Shown here: piece by piece, positions 19,012-29,359 of the stretch
How positions within the stretch are numbered: position 1 is the stretch's first letter
How the letters are laid out: each line of letters starts with the position of its first letter
Assembly: GCF_900114735.1 (NCBI RefSeq)
Contig: NZ_FOUA01000001.1
Span: 1,004,278 to 1,068,277, forward strand
Source of the DNA: Halopseudomonas bauzanensis
Lineage (GTDB): Bacteria > Pseudomonadota > Gammaproteobacteria > Pseudomonadales > Pseudomonadaceae
Direction of reading: 5' to 3'
DNA: 64,000 nucleotides
Notes under the pieces: generated by a model
Databases searched by the model: none
What the model was told of the DNA's origin: nothing
What the model saw: only the letters and a program-made list of their open reading frames with translations
Translations under genes and position numbers: made by a program

Positions 19012-20634
19012 TTACAGCAAAAATACCGTCGCCAGGCCGAGGAAGGAGGAGAAGCCGACTACGTCGGTGACCGCCATCAGTACCATGCTGCCAGCTAGCG
19101 CCGGATCAATGCCGAAACGTCGCAGGATCAATGGAATCAGCAGCCCGGCGAGTACCGCACAGACCAGGTTGATCAGGATTGCCAGACCGATCACCCAACC
19201 GATACCCAGGCTGCCGAACCAGAGTATCGCCACCCCTGCCACCAGCACGGCCCAGAGCAGCCCATTGAGCGTGCCTATCCCCAGCTCCTTGCCCAACAGC
19301 ACCTTGAGGTTACCGGTATCAACCTGGCCGAGGGCCAGACCGCGAATCACCAACGTCAGGGTCTGACTGCCGGCAATCCCGCCCATGCTGGCCACCACCG
19401 GCATCAATACCGCCAACGCGACTATCTGTTCCAGCGCTCCCTGGAACTGGCCGATCACCGAGGCCGCGAGAAAGGCGGTGATCAGGTTACAGCCCAGCCA
19501 GACCGAGCGGCGGCGGGTGCTGGTCAGGACCGGGGCGAACATATCCGCCTCGTCATCCAGACCGGCCATGCCCATGATGGCCCGCTCGGAATCCTCGCGG
19601 ATGCTATCCATCACATCATCCACGGTGATGCGTCCTAGCAGGACGCCATCCTCGCTGGTCACCGCAGCCGAGAGCATGTCCAGATCCTCGAACTGGCGCG
19701 CCACTTCCTGGCTGCTGGTGAGCACGTCCAGCGCCTTGAACTCGCTGTCCATTACTTCACTGACCAGCTCATCGGCCATGCTGGTGACCAGCCGGCTGAG
19801 GCGCAGCACACCGAGATAGTGGTTCTCACGGTCGACCACCATCAGCTTGTCGGTGTGGTCGGGCAGGTCCTCAAGCAGACGCAGATAACGCAATACCGAC
19901 CCCACCCGCACATCCGCACGCACCGAGATGTGGTCGATGTTCATCAGGCCACCGGCGGATTCTTCCGGGTAGGACAGCATGTCCGCCAGTTGCTGGCGCT
20001 TCTTCACGTCCATCGACAGCAGCAGCTGCCGACCGGGGCCGAAGGGCAGCGCCTGGATCAGATCCACCAGGTCATCGAGGTCGAGTTGCCGGGCGGCATC
20101 AAGCAATTCACCATCGGCCATTTCCATGGCCAGGCCCGCACCCACTTCCTCGCGCAGGTGCACCAGAATGCGTCCGGCCCGGGCGCTGTCCAGCCGCGAC
20201 CAGATACTGCTGCGTTCGCTGGGCGGCAAGGCTTCCAGCAGACCGGCTGCCTGCGCGGGATGCAGTTTGCCGAGGATCTTCAGCGCCCGCTTGAACCGCC
20301 CCCCTTCCAGCGCTTCACGCACCTGGGCGATCGGACTGACCTCCTCGGCCTCATCCGCCTCCGGCTCCAGGGTGTCGGGATTGTCATTGCTGTGCAGCAA
20401 CAGGTGCTCGGCCAGCGCAGGATCGAGCAACAGGAGAATCTCCTGCTCGGCCTCGTCGCCGATCTGGTTCCAGACCAGCTGTTGCTGCTGTTCGTCCAGC
20501 TGCTGTAGCAGGTCGACGGCTTCCTGGGCGGTCAAATCACGCAGGATGCGCCGCACACGCTTGAGCTTGCCCTTGCCCAGCGCCTCGGTAACGGCTTCCT
20601 GGAGTTCGACAGCGGATAGGGCTTCTTCACTCAT
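19012..20634 (-). CDS. mgtE: Magnesium transporter MgtE with extra N-terminal repeat
   Basis: This Mg2+ channel of 540 residues is clearly longer than the usual 450-480. The standard parts are present: an MgtE_N superhelical domain (about residues 100-225), a CBS pair (about 228-350, with ITVDDVMDSIREDSE at its end), and a five-helix membrane domain from about residue 375 with MGGIAGSQTLTLVIRGLALG. Ahead of these, residues 10-75 form another helical stretch of MgtE_N character (GKGKLKRVRRILRDLTAQEAVDLL), which looks like a partial duplication of the N domain. It is joined by an acidic linker (residues 80-98). The gene is co-oriented with gcvP, which ends 110 bases upstream. Confidence 0.92.
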   Translation of the reverse strand: MSEEALSAVELQEAVTEALGKGKLKRVRRILRDLTAQEAVDLLQQLDEQQQQLVWNQIGDEAEQEILLLLDPALAEHLLLHSNDNPDTLEPEADEAEEVSPIAQVREALEGGRFKRALKILGKLHPAQAAGLLEALPPSERSSIWSRLDSARAGRILVHLREEVGAGLAMEMADGELLDAARQLDLDDLVDLIQALPFGPGRQLLLSMDVKKRQQLADMLSYPEESAGGLMNIDHISVRADVRVGSVLRYLRLLEDLPDHTDKLMVVDRENHYLGVLRLSRLVTSMADELVSEVMDSEFKALDVLTSSQEVARQFEDLDMLSAAVTSEDGVLLGRITVDDVMDSIREDSERAIMGMAGLDDEADMFAPVLTSTRRRSVWLGCNLITAFLAASVIGQFQGALEQIVALAVLMPVVASMGGIAGSQTLTLVIRGLALGQVDTGNLKVLLGKELGIGTLNGLLWAVLVAGVAILWFGSLGIGWVIGLAILINLVCAVLAGLLIPLILRRFGIDPALAGSMVLMAVTDVVGFSSFLGLATVFLL

Positions 20635-20744
20635 GGCTTACTTCCATCGGGCGGTGGTTCAATTGACGCACAGCCAGACGCCTGAGATACAAGCGGCAGC
20701 GGCCGGCCCGCTAAAATACCACAATGGCCGGCGCCCCGGCCGCC

Positions 20745-23639
20745 CTACTGCGCGTCGTCGGCCCAAGCCTCCAGCGGCGGACAGGCACAGAACAGGTTGC
20801 GGTCACCATAGACGTTGTCGATGCGGTTCACCGCCGGCCAGAACTTGTTATGGGCCACCCAATCCAGGGGGAACACCGCTTCCTGCCGGGAATAGCTGCG
20901 CTGCCAGTCACCAGTGATATCCGCCAGGGTGTGCGGCGCGTTGTGCAGCGGGTTGTCCTCGGCACTCCACTGGACCCGCTCGACCCGCGCGATTTCGCTG
21001 CGAATGGTCAACATGGCATCGATGAAGCGGTCCAGTTCGGCCCTGGATTCACTTTCGGTCGGCTCGATCATCAGCGTGCCGGGCACCGGGAAGGACATGG
21101 TCGGCGCGTGGAAACCGAAGTCCATCAGGCGCTTGGCAATGTCTTCCTCGGTGACGCCCGAAGCCGCCTTGATCGGCCGGATATCAATGATGCACTCATG
21201 GGCGACCCGGCCGTTACGCCCGCTGTAGAGCACCGGGTAGGCTTCACCCAGGCGCTGGGCGATGTAGTTGGCGTTGAGAATCGCCACCTCGGTGGCCTGC
21301 CGCAGCCCGCTGGCACCCATCAGTGCGATGTAGGTCCAGCTGATCGGCAGAATGCTGGCGCTGCCCCAGGGCGCGGCACTGACCGCGTCGTTTTCCGGGT
21401 TCGGGCCGTCCAATGGCACCACCATATGATTGGCAAGATACGGCGCCAGATGCGCCTTGACGCCGATCGGCCCCATACCCGGACCACCGCCGCCATGGGG
21501 AATACAGAAGGTCTTGTGCAGATTCATGTGCGAGACATCGGCACCAAAATCCGCCGGCTGCGCCAAGCCGACCAGGGCATTGAGGTTGGCGCCGTCCATG
21601 TATACCTGACCGCCATGCTGATGGACGATGTCGCAGATCTCGCGGATGCCCTCTTCATACACGCCGTGGGTCGAGGGATAGGTGATCATCAGGCAGGACA
21701 GGTCCGCGGTGTGCTCCACAGCCTTGCTGCGCAGATCGTCGATATTGACGTTGCCCTGTTCGTCGCAGGCCACCAGCACTACGCGCATGCCCGCCATCAT
21801 CGCCGAGGCCGGGTTGGTGCCGTGGGCCGAGGTCGGGATCAAGCAGACATCACGGTGTCCGTTACCCGTTTCTTCATGGTATTTGCGGATCGCCAGCAGC
21901 CCGGCATATTCGCCCTGGGCGCCGGAGTTGGGTTGCATGCTGATGGCATCGAAGCCGGTGATCGCTCGCAGCATGGCTTCCAGCTCGCCGATCATGGCCT
22001 TGTAGCCAGCCGCCTGGGCCAGCGGCGCAAAGGGATGCATGCGAGCGAATTCCGGCCAGGTGATGGGAATCATCTCGCTGGTGGCATTCAGCTTCATGGT
22101 GCAGGAGCCCAGTGGAATCATCGCGTGGTTCAGCGCCAGGTCCTTGTTCTCCAGGGACTTGATGTAGCGCAGCATGGCGGTTTCCGAGCGGTGCCGGTGG
22201 AATACCGGGTGCGTCAGAATCGCCGACCGGCGCAAGAACTGATCGGGTATGCCCGACTCCTTGCCGGCCACCGACCGATCCAGCTCGGCCAGATCCTGGT
22301 TGTGGCCATCGCCGACAAAACAGCGCAGCAGCGCTTCGACCGTCTCTGCCGTGGTGGTTTCGTCCAGGCTGATGCCCAGATGGTCAGCGTCGATCAGCCG
22401 CAGGTTGATGCCCTGGCTGCGCGCGCGGCCGACAATGGTATTCGCCTGCCCCGGCACGTTCAGCGTCAGGGTATCGAAGAATCGATGATTGCTGCGGTTA
22501 ATGCCGCCCCGCTCAAGCCCGGCGGCGAGCATGGCGGTCAGCCGATGCACCCGGCGGGCAATCATCTGCAGCCCTTCCGGGCCATGGTAGACCGCATAGA
22601 AACTGGCGATATTGGCCAGCAATACCTGAGCGGTACAGATGTTGGAGTTGGCCTTTTCCCGGCGGATATGCTGCTCGCGGGTCTGCAGCGCCATACGCAG
22701 CGCCCGGTTACCGCGGGCATCCACCGATACGCCGATGATGCGCCCCGGCATGGCCCGCTTGTAGGCATCCCGGGTGGCGAAGAAGGCAGCATGGGGGCCA
22801 CCATAGCCCATGGGTACGCCGAAGCGCTGGGAGGAGCCGAACACCACATCGGCGCCCAGCTCGCCGGGCGGCGTCAGCAGCACCAGACTCAGCGGGTCCG
22901 CCGCCACGCAGGCCAGCCCCTGTTGCGCCTGCACCTGCGCGATCAGTGGCGCCAGGTCGCGGATTTCACCCCAGGTAGTGGTGTACTGGAACACCGCCCC
23001 GAAGACCTGATGCTGCGCCAGCGCATCGACCGAGTCGACCAGCAGCTCGAATCCGAAGGCTTCGGCGCGGGTGCGTACCACCGAAATGGTCTGTGGGTGG
23101 CAATCCTCATCGATGAAGAACAGGTTGCTCTTGCTCTTGGCCACCCGCCGCGCCAGGGTCATGGCCTCGGCGGCGGCAGTGGCTTCGTCGAGCAAGGAGG
23201 CGTTGGCCAGCTCCATGCCAGTCAGGTCCAGGGTCATCTGTTGGAAGTTGAGCAGCGCTTCCAGGCGGCCCTGGGAAATTTCCGGCTGGTAAGGGGTGTA
23301 GGCGGTATACCAGCCGGGGTTTTCCAGCACGTTGCGCAGAACCACCGGCGGGGTGATGGTGTCGTGATAACCCATGCCAATACAGGAGGTGAAGATCTGA
23401 TTGCGGCTGGCCAGTCCCTTCAGGTACGCCAATACCTGGGTCTCGGTGCGCGGCTCGTCCAGCGCCAGCGCTCCGCCCATGGCGATACTCTGCGGCAGGG
23501 TCTGTTCAATCAGCTCTGCCAGCGACGCCACCCCCAGGGTCTCGAGCATGCTCTGCTGCTCCGCCGCATCCGGGCCGATATGGCGGCGGATAAAGGCGTC
23601 AGGCTGTTCCAGTTCACGGAGACTCGGGGTATGGCTCAT
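20745..23639 (-). CDS. gcvP: Glycine dehydrogenase (decarboxylating), P-protein
   Basis: This PLP enzyme of the glycine cleavage system, 964 residues, decarboxylates glycine and passes the aminomethyl group to lipoylated GcvH. Both homologous halves of the fused P-protein are present. The PLP lysine is in [18 protein letters not shown] in the C-terminal half, and substrate-binding marks such as [11 protein letters not shown] and [18 protein letters not shown] are intact. GAGG is five bases ahead of the ATG. It is the last gene of gcvT-gcvH-gcvP. The opposite strand carries a long open frame that I regard as a codon-bias shadow. Confidence 0.97.
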   Translation of the reverse strand: MSHTPSLRELEQPDAFIRRHIGPDAAEQQSMLETLGVASLAELIEQTLPQSIAMGGALALDEPRTETQVLAYLKGLASRNQIFTSCIGMGYHDTITPPVVLRNVLENPGWYTAYTPYQPEISQGRLEALLNFQQMTLDLTGMELANASLLDEATAAAEAMTLARRVAKSKSNLFFIDEDCHPQTISVVRTRAEAFGFELLVDSVDALAQHQVFGAVFQYTTTWGEIRDLAPLIAQVQAQQGLACVAADPLSLVLLTPPGELGADVVFGSSQRFGVPMGYGGPHAAFFATRDAYKRAMPGRIIGVSVDARGNRALRMALQTREQHIRREKANSNICTAQVLLANIASFYAVYHGPEGLQMIARRVHRLTAMLAAGLERGGINRSNHRFFDTLTLNVPGQANTIVGRARSQGINLRLIDADHLGISLDETTTAETVEALLRCFVGDGHNQDLAELDRSVAGKESGIPDQFLRRSAILTHPVFHRHRSETAMLRYIKSLENKDLALNHAMIPLGSCTMKLNATSEMIPITWPEFARMHPFAPLAQAAGYKAMIGELEAMLRAITGFDAISMQPNSGAQGEYAGLLAIRKYHEETGNGHRDVCLIPTSAHGTNPASAMMAGMRVVLVACDEQGNVNIDDLRSKAVEHTADLSCLMITYPSTHGVYEEGIREICDIVHQHGGQVYMDGANLNALVGLAQPADFGADVSHMNLHKTFCIPHGGGGPGMGPIGVKAHLAPYLANHMVVPLDGPNPENDAVSAAPWGSASILPISWTYIALMGASGLRQATEVAILNANYIAQRLGEAYPVLYSGRNGRVAHECIIDIRPIKAASGVTEEDIAKRLMDFGFHAPTMSFPVPGTLMIEPTESESRAELDRFIDAMLTIRSEIARVERVQWSAEDNPLHNAPHTLADITGDWQRSYSRQEAVFPLDWVAHNKFWPAVNRIDNVYGDRNLFCACPPLEAWADDAQ

Positions 23640-23679
23640 ATACTGACCTCTTGTGTCATGGGCTATGCGTTAAAGCGCC

Positions 23680-24060
23680 TCAGAGGCTGGCCTGGTAACC
23701 TTCGGCGTCCAGCAGCTTGTCCAGTTCGCTGCTATCGGTGGGCTGGATGCGGAAGAACCAGGCGGCGCCGTACGGGTCCTCGTTGACCAGCTCCGGCGTG
23801 TCGGCCAGTGCCTCGTTGATCGCGACCACCTCGCCGCTCACCGGGGCGTAGATATCGGAAGCGGCCTTGACCGACTCGACCACCGCGCATTCCTCACCGG
23901 CGGTGAGCTGGCGGCCGACGTCCGGCAGTTCGACGAAAACCACGTCGCCCAAGGCATCCTGGGCGTGGTTGGTGATGCCCACGGTGATGCTGCCATCGGC
24001 TTCCTGGCGGCTCCATTCATGGCTGCTGGCGTAACGCAGTTCGCTGGGGGTATCGCTCAT
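23680..24060 (-). CDS. gcvH: Glycine cleavage system H protein
   Basis: This 126-residue lipoyl carrier protein shuttles the aminomethyl group between GcvP and GcvT. The lipoylation lysine is in [21 protein letters not shown] near residue 63, with the usual [14 protein letters not shown] block towards the C-terminus. Length is typical. It lies between gcvT (27 bases upstream) and gcvP (40 bases downstream). Confidence 0.97.
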   Translation of the reverse strand: MSDTPSELRYASSHEWSRQEADGSITVGITNHAQDALGDVVFVELPDVGRQLTAGEECAVVESVKAASDIYAPVSGEVVAINEALADTPELVNEDPYGAAWFFRIQPTDSSELDKLLDAEGYQASL

Positions 24061-24087
24061 TTCAACTGTCCTCGATGGATCGTCAGG

Positions 24088-25173
24088 TTATTCGAATATC
24101 TGTTTGCCGTTGCGCACAAAGCCGGGGCGGATTACCCGCACTTCCAGCTGCTTGCCGCGGATCTCGACCTTGGCTGTGTTACCGGTAGCCGCCGGCACCC
24201 GCGCCAGGGCGATGGAGCAGCCAAGCGTGGGGGAAAAACTGCCGCTGGTGATCTCACCTGCCCCGACTCCGTCGACAATGACGGTCTGGTGGGCGCGCAG
24301 TACCGCGCGCTCATTCAGGACCAACCCCACCTGCCTGGGCTGATCACCGGCCTGGCGCTGCGCTTCCAGCGCCTGACGGCCAATGAAGTCACGGTCGGCG
24401 GGCTCCCAGGCAATGGTCCAGCCCATGTTGGCGGCCAAGGGTGAAGTCTGCTCGTCGATGTCGGCGCCGTACAGGTTCAGGCCCGCCTCCAGCCGCAGGG
24501 TGTCGCGGGCGCCCAGACCGCAGGGCTTGCAACCGGCCTCGTTCAATGCCTGCCAGAGATCGGGAGCCTCGTCGGCTGGCAGCATGATTTCCAGGCCATC
24601 TTCACCGGTGTAGCCGGTGCGGGCCAGGAACCAGGTGCCTTCCGGCTGCCCCTCGAAGGGCTTGAGAATGGAGATAAGTGCGGCGCGACTGTCGCTGACC
24701 ACACTGGCGCACAGCTCACGGGCGCGCGGCCCCTGCACGGCGAGCATGGCCAACTCAGTGCGTTCGGTGATGGTGACCGCAGATTCGCCAACCTGCTGGC
24801 GCATCCAGGCCAGATCCTTGTCGCGGGTGCCGGCGTTGAGTACCAGTCGGTAGCCATCGTCGGTGCGGTAGACAATAAGATCGTCGAGGATGCCACCATT
24901 GTCGTTGAGCATGGCGGTGTACAGCGCCTTGCCAGTTTCGCTCAGGCGCGCCACATCGTTGGCCAGCAAGTACTGCAGCCAGGCCTTGGCATCGGCACCG
25001 GCCACATCCACCACCGCCATGTGCGATACGTCGAACATGCCCACATCTCGACGCACCTGGTGATGCTCCTCGATCTGGGAGCCGTAGTGCAGCGGCATGT
25101 CCCAGCCGCCGAAGTCGACCATCCTGGCGCCAGCGGCCAGATGGTGATCATAAAGTGGCGTGCGCGAACCCAT
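24088..25173 (-). CDS. gcvT: Aminomethyltransferase, glycine cleavage T-protein
   Basis: This folate-dependent enzyme of 361 residues releases ammonia and forms methylenetetrahydrofolate from the aminomethyl-lipoyl group. Family marks are [33 protein letters not shown], the [14 protein letters not shown] block near residue 195, and [17 protein letters not shown] near residue 232. The ATG at 25173 is chosen over the upstream frame (25218) because AAGGA lies eight bases ahead and the encoded text matches T-proteins from there. Only 68 bases separate it from the upstream permease gene, so there is no room for a tandem glycine riboswitch. Confidence 0.95.
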   Translation of the reverse strand: MGSRTPLYDHHLAAGARMVDFGGWDMPLHYGSQIEEHHQVRRDVGMFDVSHMAVVDVAGADAKAWLQYLLANDVARLSETGKALYTAMLNDNGGILDDLIVYRTDDGYRLVLNAGTRDKDLAWMRQQVGESAVTITERTELAMLAVQGPRARELCASVVSDSRAALISILKPFEGQPEGTWFLARTGYTGEDGLEIMLPADEAPDLWQALNEAGCKPCGLGARDTLRLEAGLNLYGADIDEQTSPLAANMGWTIAWEPADRDFIGRQALEAQRQAGDQPRQVGLVLNERAVLRAHQTVIVDGVGAGEITSGSFSPTLGCSIALARVPAATGNTAKVEIRGKQLEVRVIRPGFVRNGKQIFE

Positions 25174-25191
25174 GGCTGTTCCTTTGTTGTC

Positions 25192-25209
25192 ATCAGACCA
25201 GTGTCTGAT
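25192..25209. promoter_or_regulatory. Perfect dyad upstream of gcvT
   Basis: ATCAGAC and GTCTGAT form seven-base perfect arms around a four-base centre, 19 bases upstream of the gcvT start codon and just after the permease stop. It could be an operator for the gcv operon or a hairpin in the mRNA. No U-run follows in the gcv direction. Confidence 0.5.
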
Positions 25210-25241
25210 TGTAGTCACAATGATGCGGCTTTGGGAGCGGA

Positions 25242-26870
25242 TCAGTGGCGACCGGAACGCCTGATCAGCACAATGACCGGCAGCAGGCCAACCAGCACCA
25301 GGGTCAATGCCGGCAGCGAGGCGCGGGTCCAGTCACCTTCGGTAGTCAGCGCGTGAATGCGCACCGCCAGGGTATCCCAGCCAAACGGCCGCATCAGCAG
25401 GGTGGCGGGCATTTCCTTGAGTACATCGACGAATACCAGCAGCGCGGCGCTGAGGATGCCCGGCAACAACAGCGGCACGTAAATGCGCCAGAACACCACC
25501 CAGCCGGGCTGACCAAGACTCTGGGCCGCCTCTGGCAGCGATGGCCGAATCCGCGCCAGCGAGGTATCCAGCGGCCCATAGGCCACGGCCATGAAGCGGA
25601 TCAGGTAGGCCAGCAGCAGCGCGAACAGGCCACCCAGCAGCAACGGCGCGGGGTTGGCCATGCCGAGCCAGGCTTGCAGCGGCACCACCAGATGGTTATC
25701 CAGGTAACTGAAGAAGAACATGATGCCCACCGCCAACACCGAGCCGGGCAAGGCATAGCCGAGATTGGCCAGGGCGACGGCGCTCCGCACCCGGCGAATC
25801 GGCTGCAGACGCTGGGCCAGCACCAGCAGGATCGCCACGCTGACGGTCAGCGCCGCGGCGATACCGCCGAGCGTCAGGGTATTGCGAATCAAGCCCCAGT
25901 AACGGCTGTCCAGATCGGCGATACCGCTGCTCAACAACCAGAACAGCAATTGCCCCACCGGAATGACGAACGCGATTGCCAGCACCAGCAGGCAATAGCC
26001 GCTGGCCAGCCAGGCCAGCGGCCCCTTGAGCCGGTAAAGCGCACCTTTACGCGGCTTGTCGTTGGCTGGAAAGCGCTTGTTGCGGCCCTGGGCACGGCGC
26101 TCGGCAAACAATGCCAGAAATACGAACAGCAACAACAGGCTGGCCAACTGAGTGGCGCTTTGCAGACTGAAGAATCCGTACCAGGTCTTGTAGATGGCGG
26201 TGGTGAAGGTGTCGTAGTTGAACACCGAGACCGCGCCGAAATCGGCCAGCGTCTCCATTATCGCCAGGGCAGTGCCAGCGCTGATGGCTGGCCGCGCCAT
26301 GGGAATGGCCACCCGCCAGAAGCCCTGCCAGGGCGTTTGTCCGAGAATCCGTGAGGCTTCCATCAGGCCGCGGCCCTGGGCCAGGAAGGCGCTGCGCGCG
26401 AGCATGTAGACGTAGGGGTAAAACACCAGCACCAGCGTCAGGATCACCCCGCCGGTGGAACGGATCGGCGGCAACCGGAAATCATTGCCGAACCAGTCGC
26501 GCAGCAGACTCTGCAACGGCCCGGCGAAATCCAGCAGACCGACCATGACGAACGCCAGTACATAGGCGGGTACGGCAAAGGGCAGCATTAACGCCCAATC
26601 CAGCCAGCGCCGGCCGGGAAAATCGCACAGGCTGGTCAGCCAGGCCAGGCTCACTCCCAGCAGAATGACGCCTGCGGCAACACCGGCGATCAACCACAGG
26701 GTATTGCTGATCAACCGCAGCATCTGCGTCTGCAGCAGGTGACCCCAGATCTGCTGATCGATGTCCTGCCAGCTGATCAACAGGACCAGCAGCGGCATCA
26801 GCACCAACGCAGCGCACAGATAGGCAACAAGTTGCCAGCGGGTTTTCCTGGCAGTGGATTGAAGAGGCAC
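25242..26870 (-). CDS. Ferric-iron ABC transporter permease (FbpB-like)
   Basis: This 542-residue inner-membrane protein has about twelve hydrophobic segments arranged as two homologous permease halves. Each half carries an EAA-type loop contacting the ATPase ([25 protein letters not shown] and [25 protein letters not shown]; both longer stretches lie near residues 190 and 450). This fused layout is that of FbpB/FutB iron permeases. The start is taken as GTG at 26868-26870 with AGGA eight bases ahead. The open frame extends further upstream, but that part encodes a strong hairpin and is not protein-like. The iron-binding protein gene precedes it; no ATPase gene is in the window. Confidence 0.9.
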   Translation of the reverse strand: MPLQSTARKTRWQLVAYLCAALVLMPLLVLLISWQDIDQQIWGHLLQTQMLRLISNTLWLIAGVAAGVILLGVSLAWLTSLCDFPGRRWLDWALMLPFAVPAYVLAFVMVGLLDFAGPLQSLLRDWFGNDFRLPPIRSTGGVILTLVLVFYPYVYMLARSAFLAQGRGLMEASRILGQTPWQGFWRVAIPMARPAISAGTALAIMETLADFGAVSVFNYDTFTTAIYKTWYGFFSLQSATQLASLLLLFVFLALFAERRAQGRNKRFPANDKPRKGALYRLKGPLAWLASGYCLLVLAIAFVIPVGQLLFWLLSSGIADLDSRYWGLIRNTLTLGGIAAALTVSVAILLVLAQRLQPIRRVRSAVALANLGYALPGSVLAVGIMFFFSYLDNHLVVPLQAWLGMANPAPLLLGGLFALLLAYLIRFMAVAYGPLDTSLARIRPSLPEAAQSLGQPGWVVFWRIYVPLLLPGILSAALLVFVDVLKEMPATLLMRPFGWDTLAVRIHALTTEGDWTRASLPALTLVLVGLLPVIVLIRRSGRH

Positions 26871-26897
26871 TGACAACGTCCTGTAGTAATAAACGAA

Positions 26898-26925
26898 CAC
26901 GCCCGTCGGGGGACCGACGGGCGTG
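26898..26925 (-). terminator. Strong intercistronic hairpin between iron-binding protein and permease genes
   Basis: CACGCCCGTCGG (26898-26909) and CCGACGGGCGTG (26914-26925) form a perfect 12-base stem with a GGGA-type four-base loop. Only a weak U-rich tract follows in the transcribed direction, so partial termination or 3'-end protection is likely. That would make the binding protein more abundant than the permease, as is usual for ABC importers. Confidence 0.7.
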
Positions 26926-26980
26926 CAGTATATAAGCAAAAGCGGCCGCCGGGTTTACCTCGGCGGCACTGCGCTGCGTA

Positions 26981-27982
26981 TCAGTTCCAGCCCAGACGAT
27001 CCATCAGCATGATGGCCTCGGGCTGGCGGCGACCAGCTACTTCAATATTGACGTTGTCCGCCTTGAAGTCACCCCAGGTTGCCACTTCTGCGGAGGGCTC
27101 CAGCGACGCGTTGGCCGGGAACTCCATGTTCACATCAGCGAAGACCCGCTGGGCTTCTTCGGTAGTCATCCACTCAAGCAGCTTGATGGCTTCTTCCGGC
27201 TGCTTGGCATGCTTGGTCACACCGGCGCCGGAGATGTTGACGTGCACACCACGGTCTTCCTGGTTCGGCCAGAACAGCTTGACCTTCACATCGGGCTCGG
27301 CCTTGTGCAGACGACCAAAGTAGTAGGAATTGACAATGCCCACGTCGCATTGGCCGGCGTCGATGGCCTTCAGCAGCGCGGTGTCGTCAGAAAATACCGG
27401 GGTGGCCAGATTGGCTAACCAGCCCTGGATAACCTCGGTGGTTTTTTCTTCACCGATGGACTCAAGCATGGTGGCGACCAGCGACTGGTTGTACACCTTC
27501 TTGGAAGTACGCAGGCAGACGCGGCCCTTCCAGCTGTCGTCGGCCAGGGCTTCGTAGGTGCTCAGCTCTTCCGGATTGACCCGCTCGGTGGAGTAGGCAA
27601 TGGTCCGCGCGCGCAGGGACAGGCCGGTCCACATATCGTTACTGGAGCGCAGGTGCGCCGGGATATTTTCCTTGATGGTCGCCGAATCAACAGCCCGGAA
27701 CAGCCCCTGCTCTTCCGCTTGCCACAGGTTGCCCGCGTCCACGGTCATGAACATATCCGCCGGGGTGTTGGCACCCTCGGCACGCAGGCGCGCCATCAGC
27801 GGCGCTTCCCTATCGGTAATGAAATTGATCTCGACGCCGGTCTTTTCGGTATACATATCGAAAACCGGTTTGATCAGGTGATCCTGGCGGGAGGAATACA
27901 CCACCAGCTCCTTGGCTTGGGCAACGCTGGTGAAGGCGGTAGCAGCCAGGGTCAGGGCAACGAGGTTACGGGTAAAGGACAT
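26981..27982 (-). CDS. Fe(3+) ABC transporter periplasmic substrate-binding protein
   Basis: This 333-residue periplasmic protein of the FbpA/FutA type has a cleavable signal peptide ending in SVAQA at about residue 22. It then continues with [18 protein letters not shown], as in this family. The paired tyrosines of the iron site are in [10 protein letters not shown] near residue 218, and VYNQSLVA supplies a further candidate ligand. The ATP-binding partner is not encoded nearby. A Fur-like box lies 35 bases upstream of the start codon, consistent with repression by iron. Confidence 0.92.
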   Translation of the reverse strand: MSFTRNLVALTLAATAFTSVAQAKELVVYSSRQDHLIKPVFDMYTEKTGVEINFITDREAPLMARLRAEGANTPADMFMTVDAGNLWQAEEQGLFRAVDSATIKENIPAHLRSSNDMWTGLSLRARTIAYSTERVNPEELSTYEALADDSWKGRVCLRTSKKVYNQSLVATMLESIGEEKTTEVIQGWLANLATPVFSDDTALLKAIDAGQCDVGIVNSYYFGRLHKAEPDVKVKLFWPNQEDRGVHVNISGAGVTKHAKQPEEAIKLLEWMTTEEAQRVFADVNMEFPANASLEPSAEVATWGDFKADNVNIEVAGRRQPEAIMLMDRLGWN

Positions 27983-28016
27983 CGGACAAGCCTCTGGGTC
28001 GAAAAGCGAATCCAGA

Positions 28017-28031
28017 TGATAATGAGTTTAA
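28017..28031 (-). promoter_or_regulatory. Fur-box-like operator upstream of the iron-binding protein gene
   Basis: TGATAATGAGTTTAA matches the 7-1-7 Fur consensus (TGATAAT-N-ATTATCA) at all seven positions of the first half and four of the second, 35 bases ahead of the start codon. Context (ferric-iron transporter) supports the assignment. Confidence 0.6.
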
Positions 28032-28069
28032 TTCTTCCAATCCAGAGCGCAGCTGAAAAAACCGCTCCA

Positions 28070-29359
28070 TCAGCTGCGTATAACGCCCTCGTTGAGCAGT
28101 TCCGGCGGCTGCGCCAGCGGCGGCAGCTTGCTGCCCAGCCCCATGGCGCGTCGAATGACACCGGCCTTGAGCGCATCCTGCCCGTCCAGCCACTGCATGC
28201 CGGTGTTGCGCAACCAGCGCAGCGGCAGGGCGTCGGCATGGAACAGTCGCTCGAAGCCTTCCATGGCCGCCATCATCGACAGGTTGGCAGCCATGCGTCG
28301 CCGCTCGTATCGCTGCAGCACCGGCAGGCTGGCAATATCTTCCCCGCGACGCAGTGCCGCACCCAGCACATCGGCCAGTTCGGCTACGTCCAGCAGGCCC
28401 AGGTTCACCCCCTGCCCTGCCAGTGGATGAATGCTGTGCGCCGCGTCGCCGATCAGCGCCAGCCCGGGCTTCACGTAGCGCCGGGCATGGCGCTGGCGCA
28501 GCGGGATGCAGTGGCGCTGGTCAGCCTGGAGAATACGACCCAGGCGTCCCTCGAAGGCCCGTTCCAGCTCCTCGGCGAACGCGGCCTCGTCCAGCGCCAT
28601 GATCCGCTGCGCCGCCTCCGGCAGCAGCGACCAGACGATGGAGCAGTAATGGCCGTCTTCGCGGTCATTGAGCGGCAGCAAGGCCAGCGGGCCGGTGGGC
28701 AGGAAGCATTGCCAGGCGGTGTCGCAGTGATGCCGCTCGGTGCGGATGGTGGTGACCACCGCATGGTGCAGATAATCCCACTCACGCATGGCAAAACCGG
28801 CCAGATCCCGCAGCCGGGAACGGGCGCCGTCGGCCGCGACGATCAGCGGCGCCTGCAGCGCCTCGCCACCCTCCAGCTCCAGGCGCCAGCCGGCCTCGCC
28901 CTGGATCAGGTCGGTTACCCGGCGACCACCCAACAGCGCCACGCCGGTGCCGGCCAGGCTGTCCAGGACGGCCTGCTGCACCCGCCGGTTTTCGATGATG
29001 TGACCGAGGCGGTTTTCACCCAGCGCACCGGCATCGAAGCGGATCTCACCGGTGCCCTCGCCATCCCATACGCACATATGCCGGTAGGGGCTGCGCAGCG
29101 TTGGCGCGATATGCTGCCAGGCACCGAGATTGGTCAGAATATTTTCCGAAGCAGCGCTCAATGCACTGACCCGCGGATCGTACCCCGATTCGGTCGCCCG
29201 GGCCGGCACCGGCCGGTCCAGCGGAGTGGCATCCAGCAGCGCCACACGCAGAGAGCTGTCGGCCATTGCCCGCGCCAGGGTTGCGCCGACCATACCGGCG
29301 CCGACAACAATCAGATCGAACTGCTGCGCCATGGCGCCTCCGGAAGTATCACTGCTCAT
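28070..29359 (-). CDS. ubiI: 2-octaprenylphenol hydroxylase-type FAD monooxygenase UbiI
   Basis: This 429-residue FAD-dependent aromatic hydroxylase acts in ubiquinone biosynthesis (C5 hydroxylation in E. coli UbiI/VisC). The dinucleotide-binding motif VVGAGMVGATLARAM is at residues 18-32, the DG motif in VAADGARSRLR near residue 170, and the second FAD motif GLALIGDAAHSIHPLAGQGVNLG, about residues 300-322. The start overlaps the ubiH stop in an ATGA arrangement, fixing ATG 29359. It is the third gene of pepP-ubiH-ubiI; assignment as UbiI rather than UbiF rests on this conserved order. Confidence 0.88.
   Translation of the reverse strand: MSSDTSGGAMAQQFDLIVVGAGMVGATLARAMADSSLRVALLDATPLDRPVPARATESGYDPRVSALSAASENILTNLGAWQHIAPTLRSPYRHMCVWDGEGTGEIRFDAGALGENRLGHIIENRRVQQAVLDSLAGTGVALLGGRRVTDLIQGEAGWRLELEGGEALQAPLIVAADGARSRLRDLAGFAMREWDYLHHAVVTTIRTERHHCDTAWQCFLPTGPLALLPLNDREDGHYCSIVWSLLPEAAQRIMALDEAAFAEELERAFEGRLGRILQADQRHCIPLRQRHARRYVKPGLALIGDAAHSIHPLAGQGVNLGLLDVAELADVLGAALRRGEDIASLPVLQRYERRRMAANLSMMAAMEGFERLFHADALPLRWLRNTGMQWLDGQDALKAGVIRRAMGLGSKLPPLAQPPELLNEGVIRS

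Noticed and set aside
20724-23786. A 1020-codon open frame on the plus strand opposite gcvP
   Set aside because: It mirrors a complete GcvP gene. The translation is rich in His, Gln and Gly with no domain, as expected of the antisense frame of a GC-rich gene.
25174-25241. Glycine riboswitch before gcvT
   Set aside because: Only 68 bases are available and no conserved glycine aptamer core is visible.
26871-26939. N-terminal extension of the iron permease from ATG 26939
   Set aside because: The extension is encoded by a strong hairpin and is not protein-like. A GTG with a good ribosome binding site lies at 26870.
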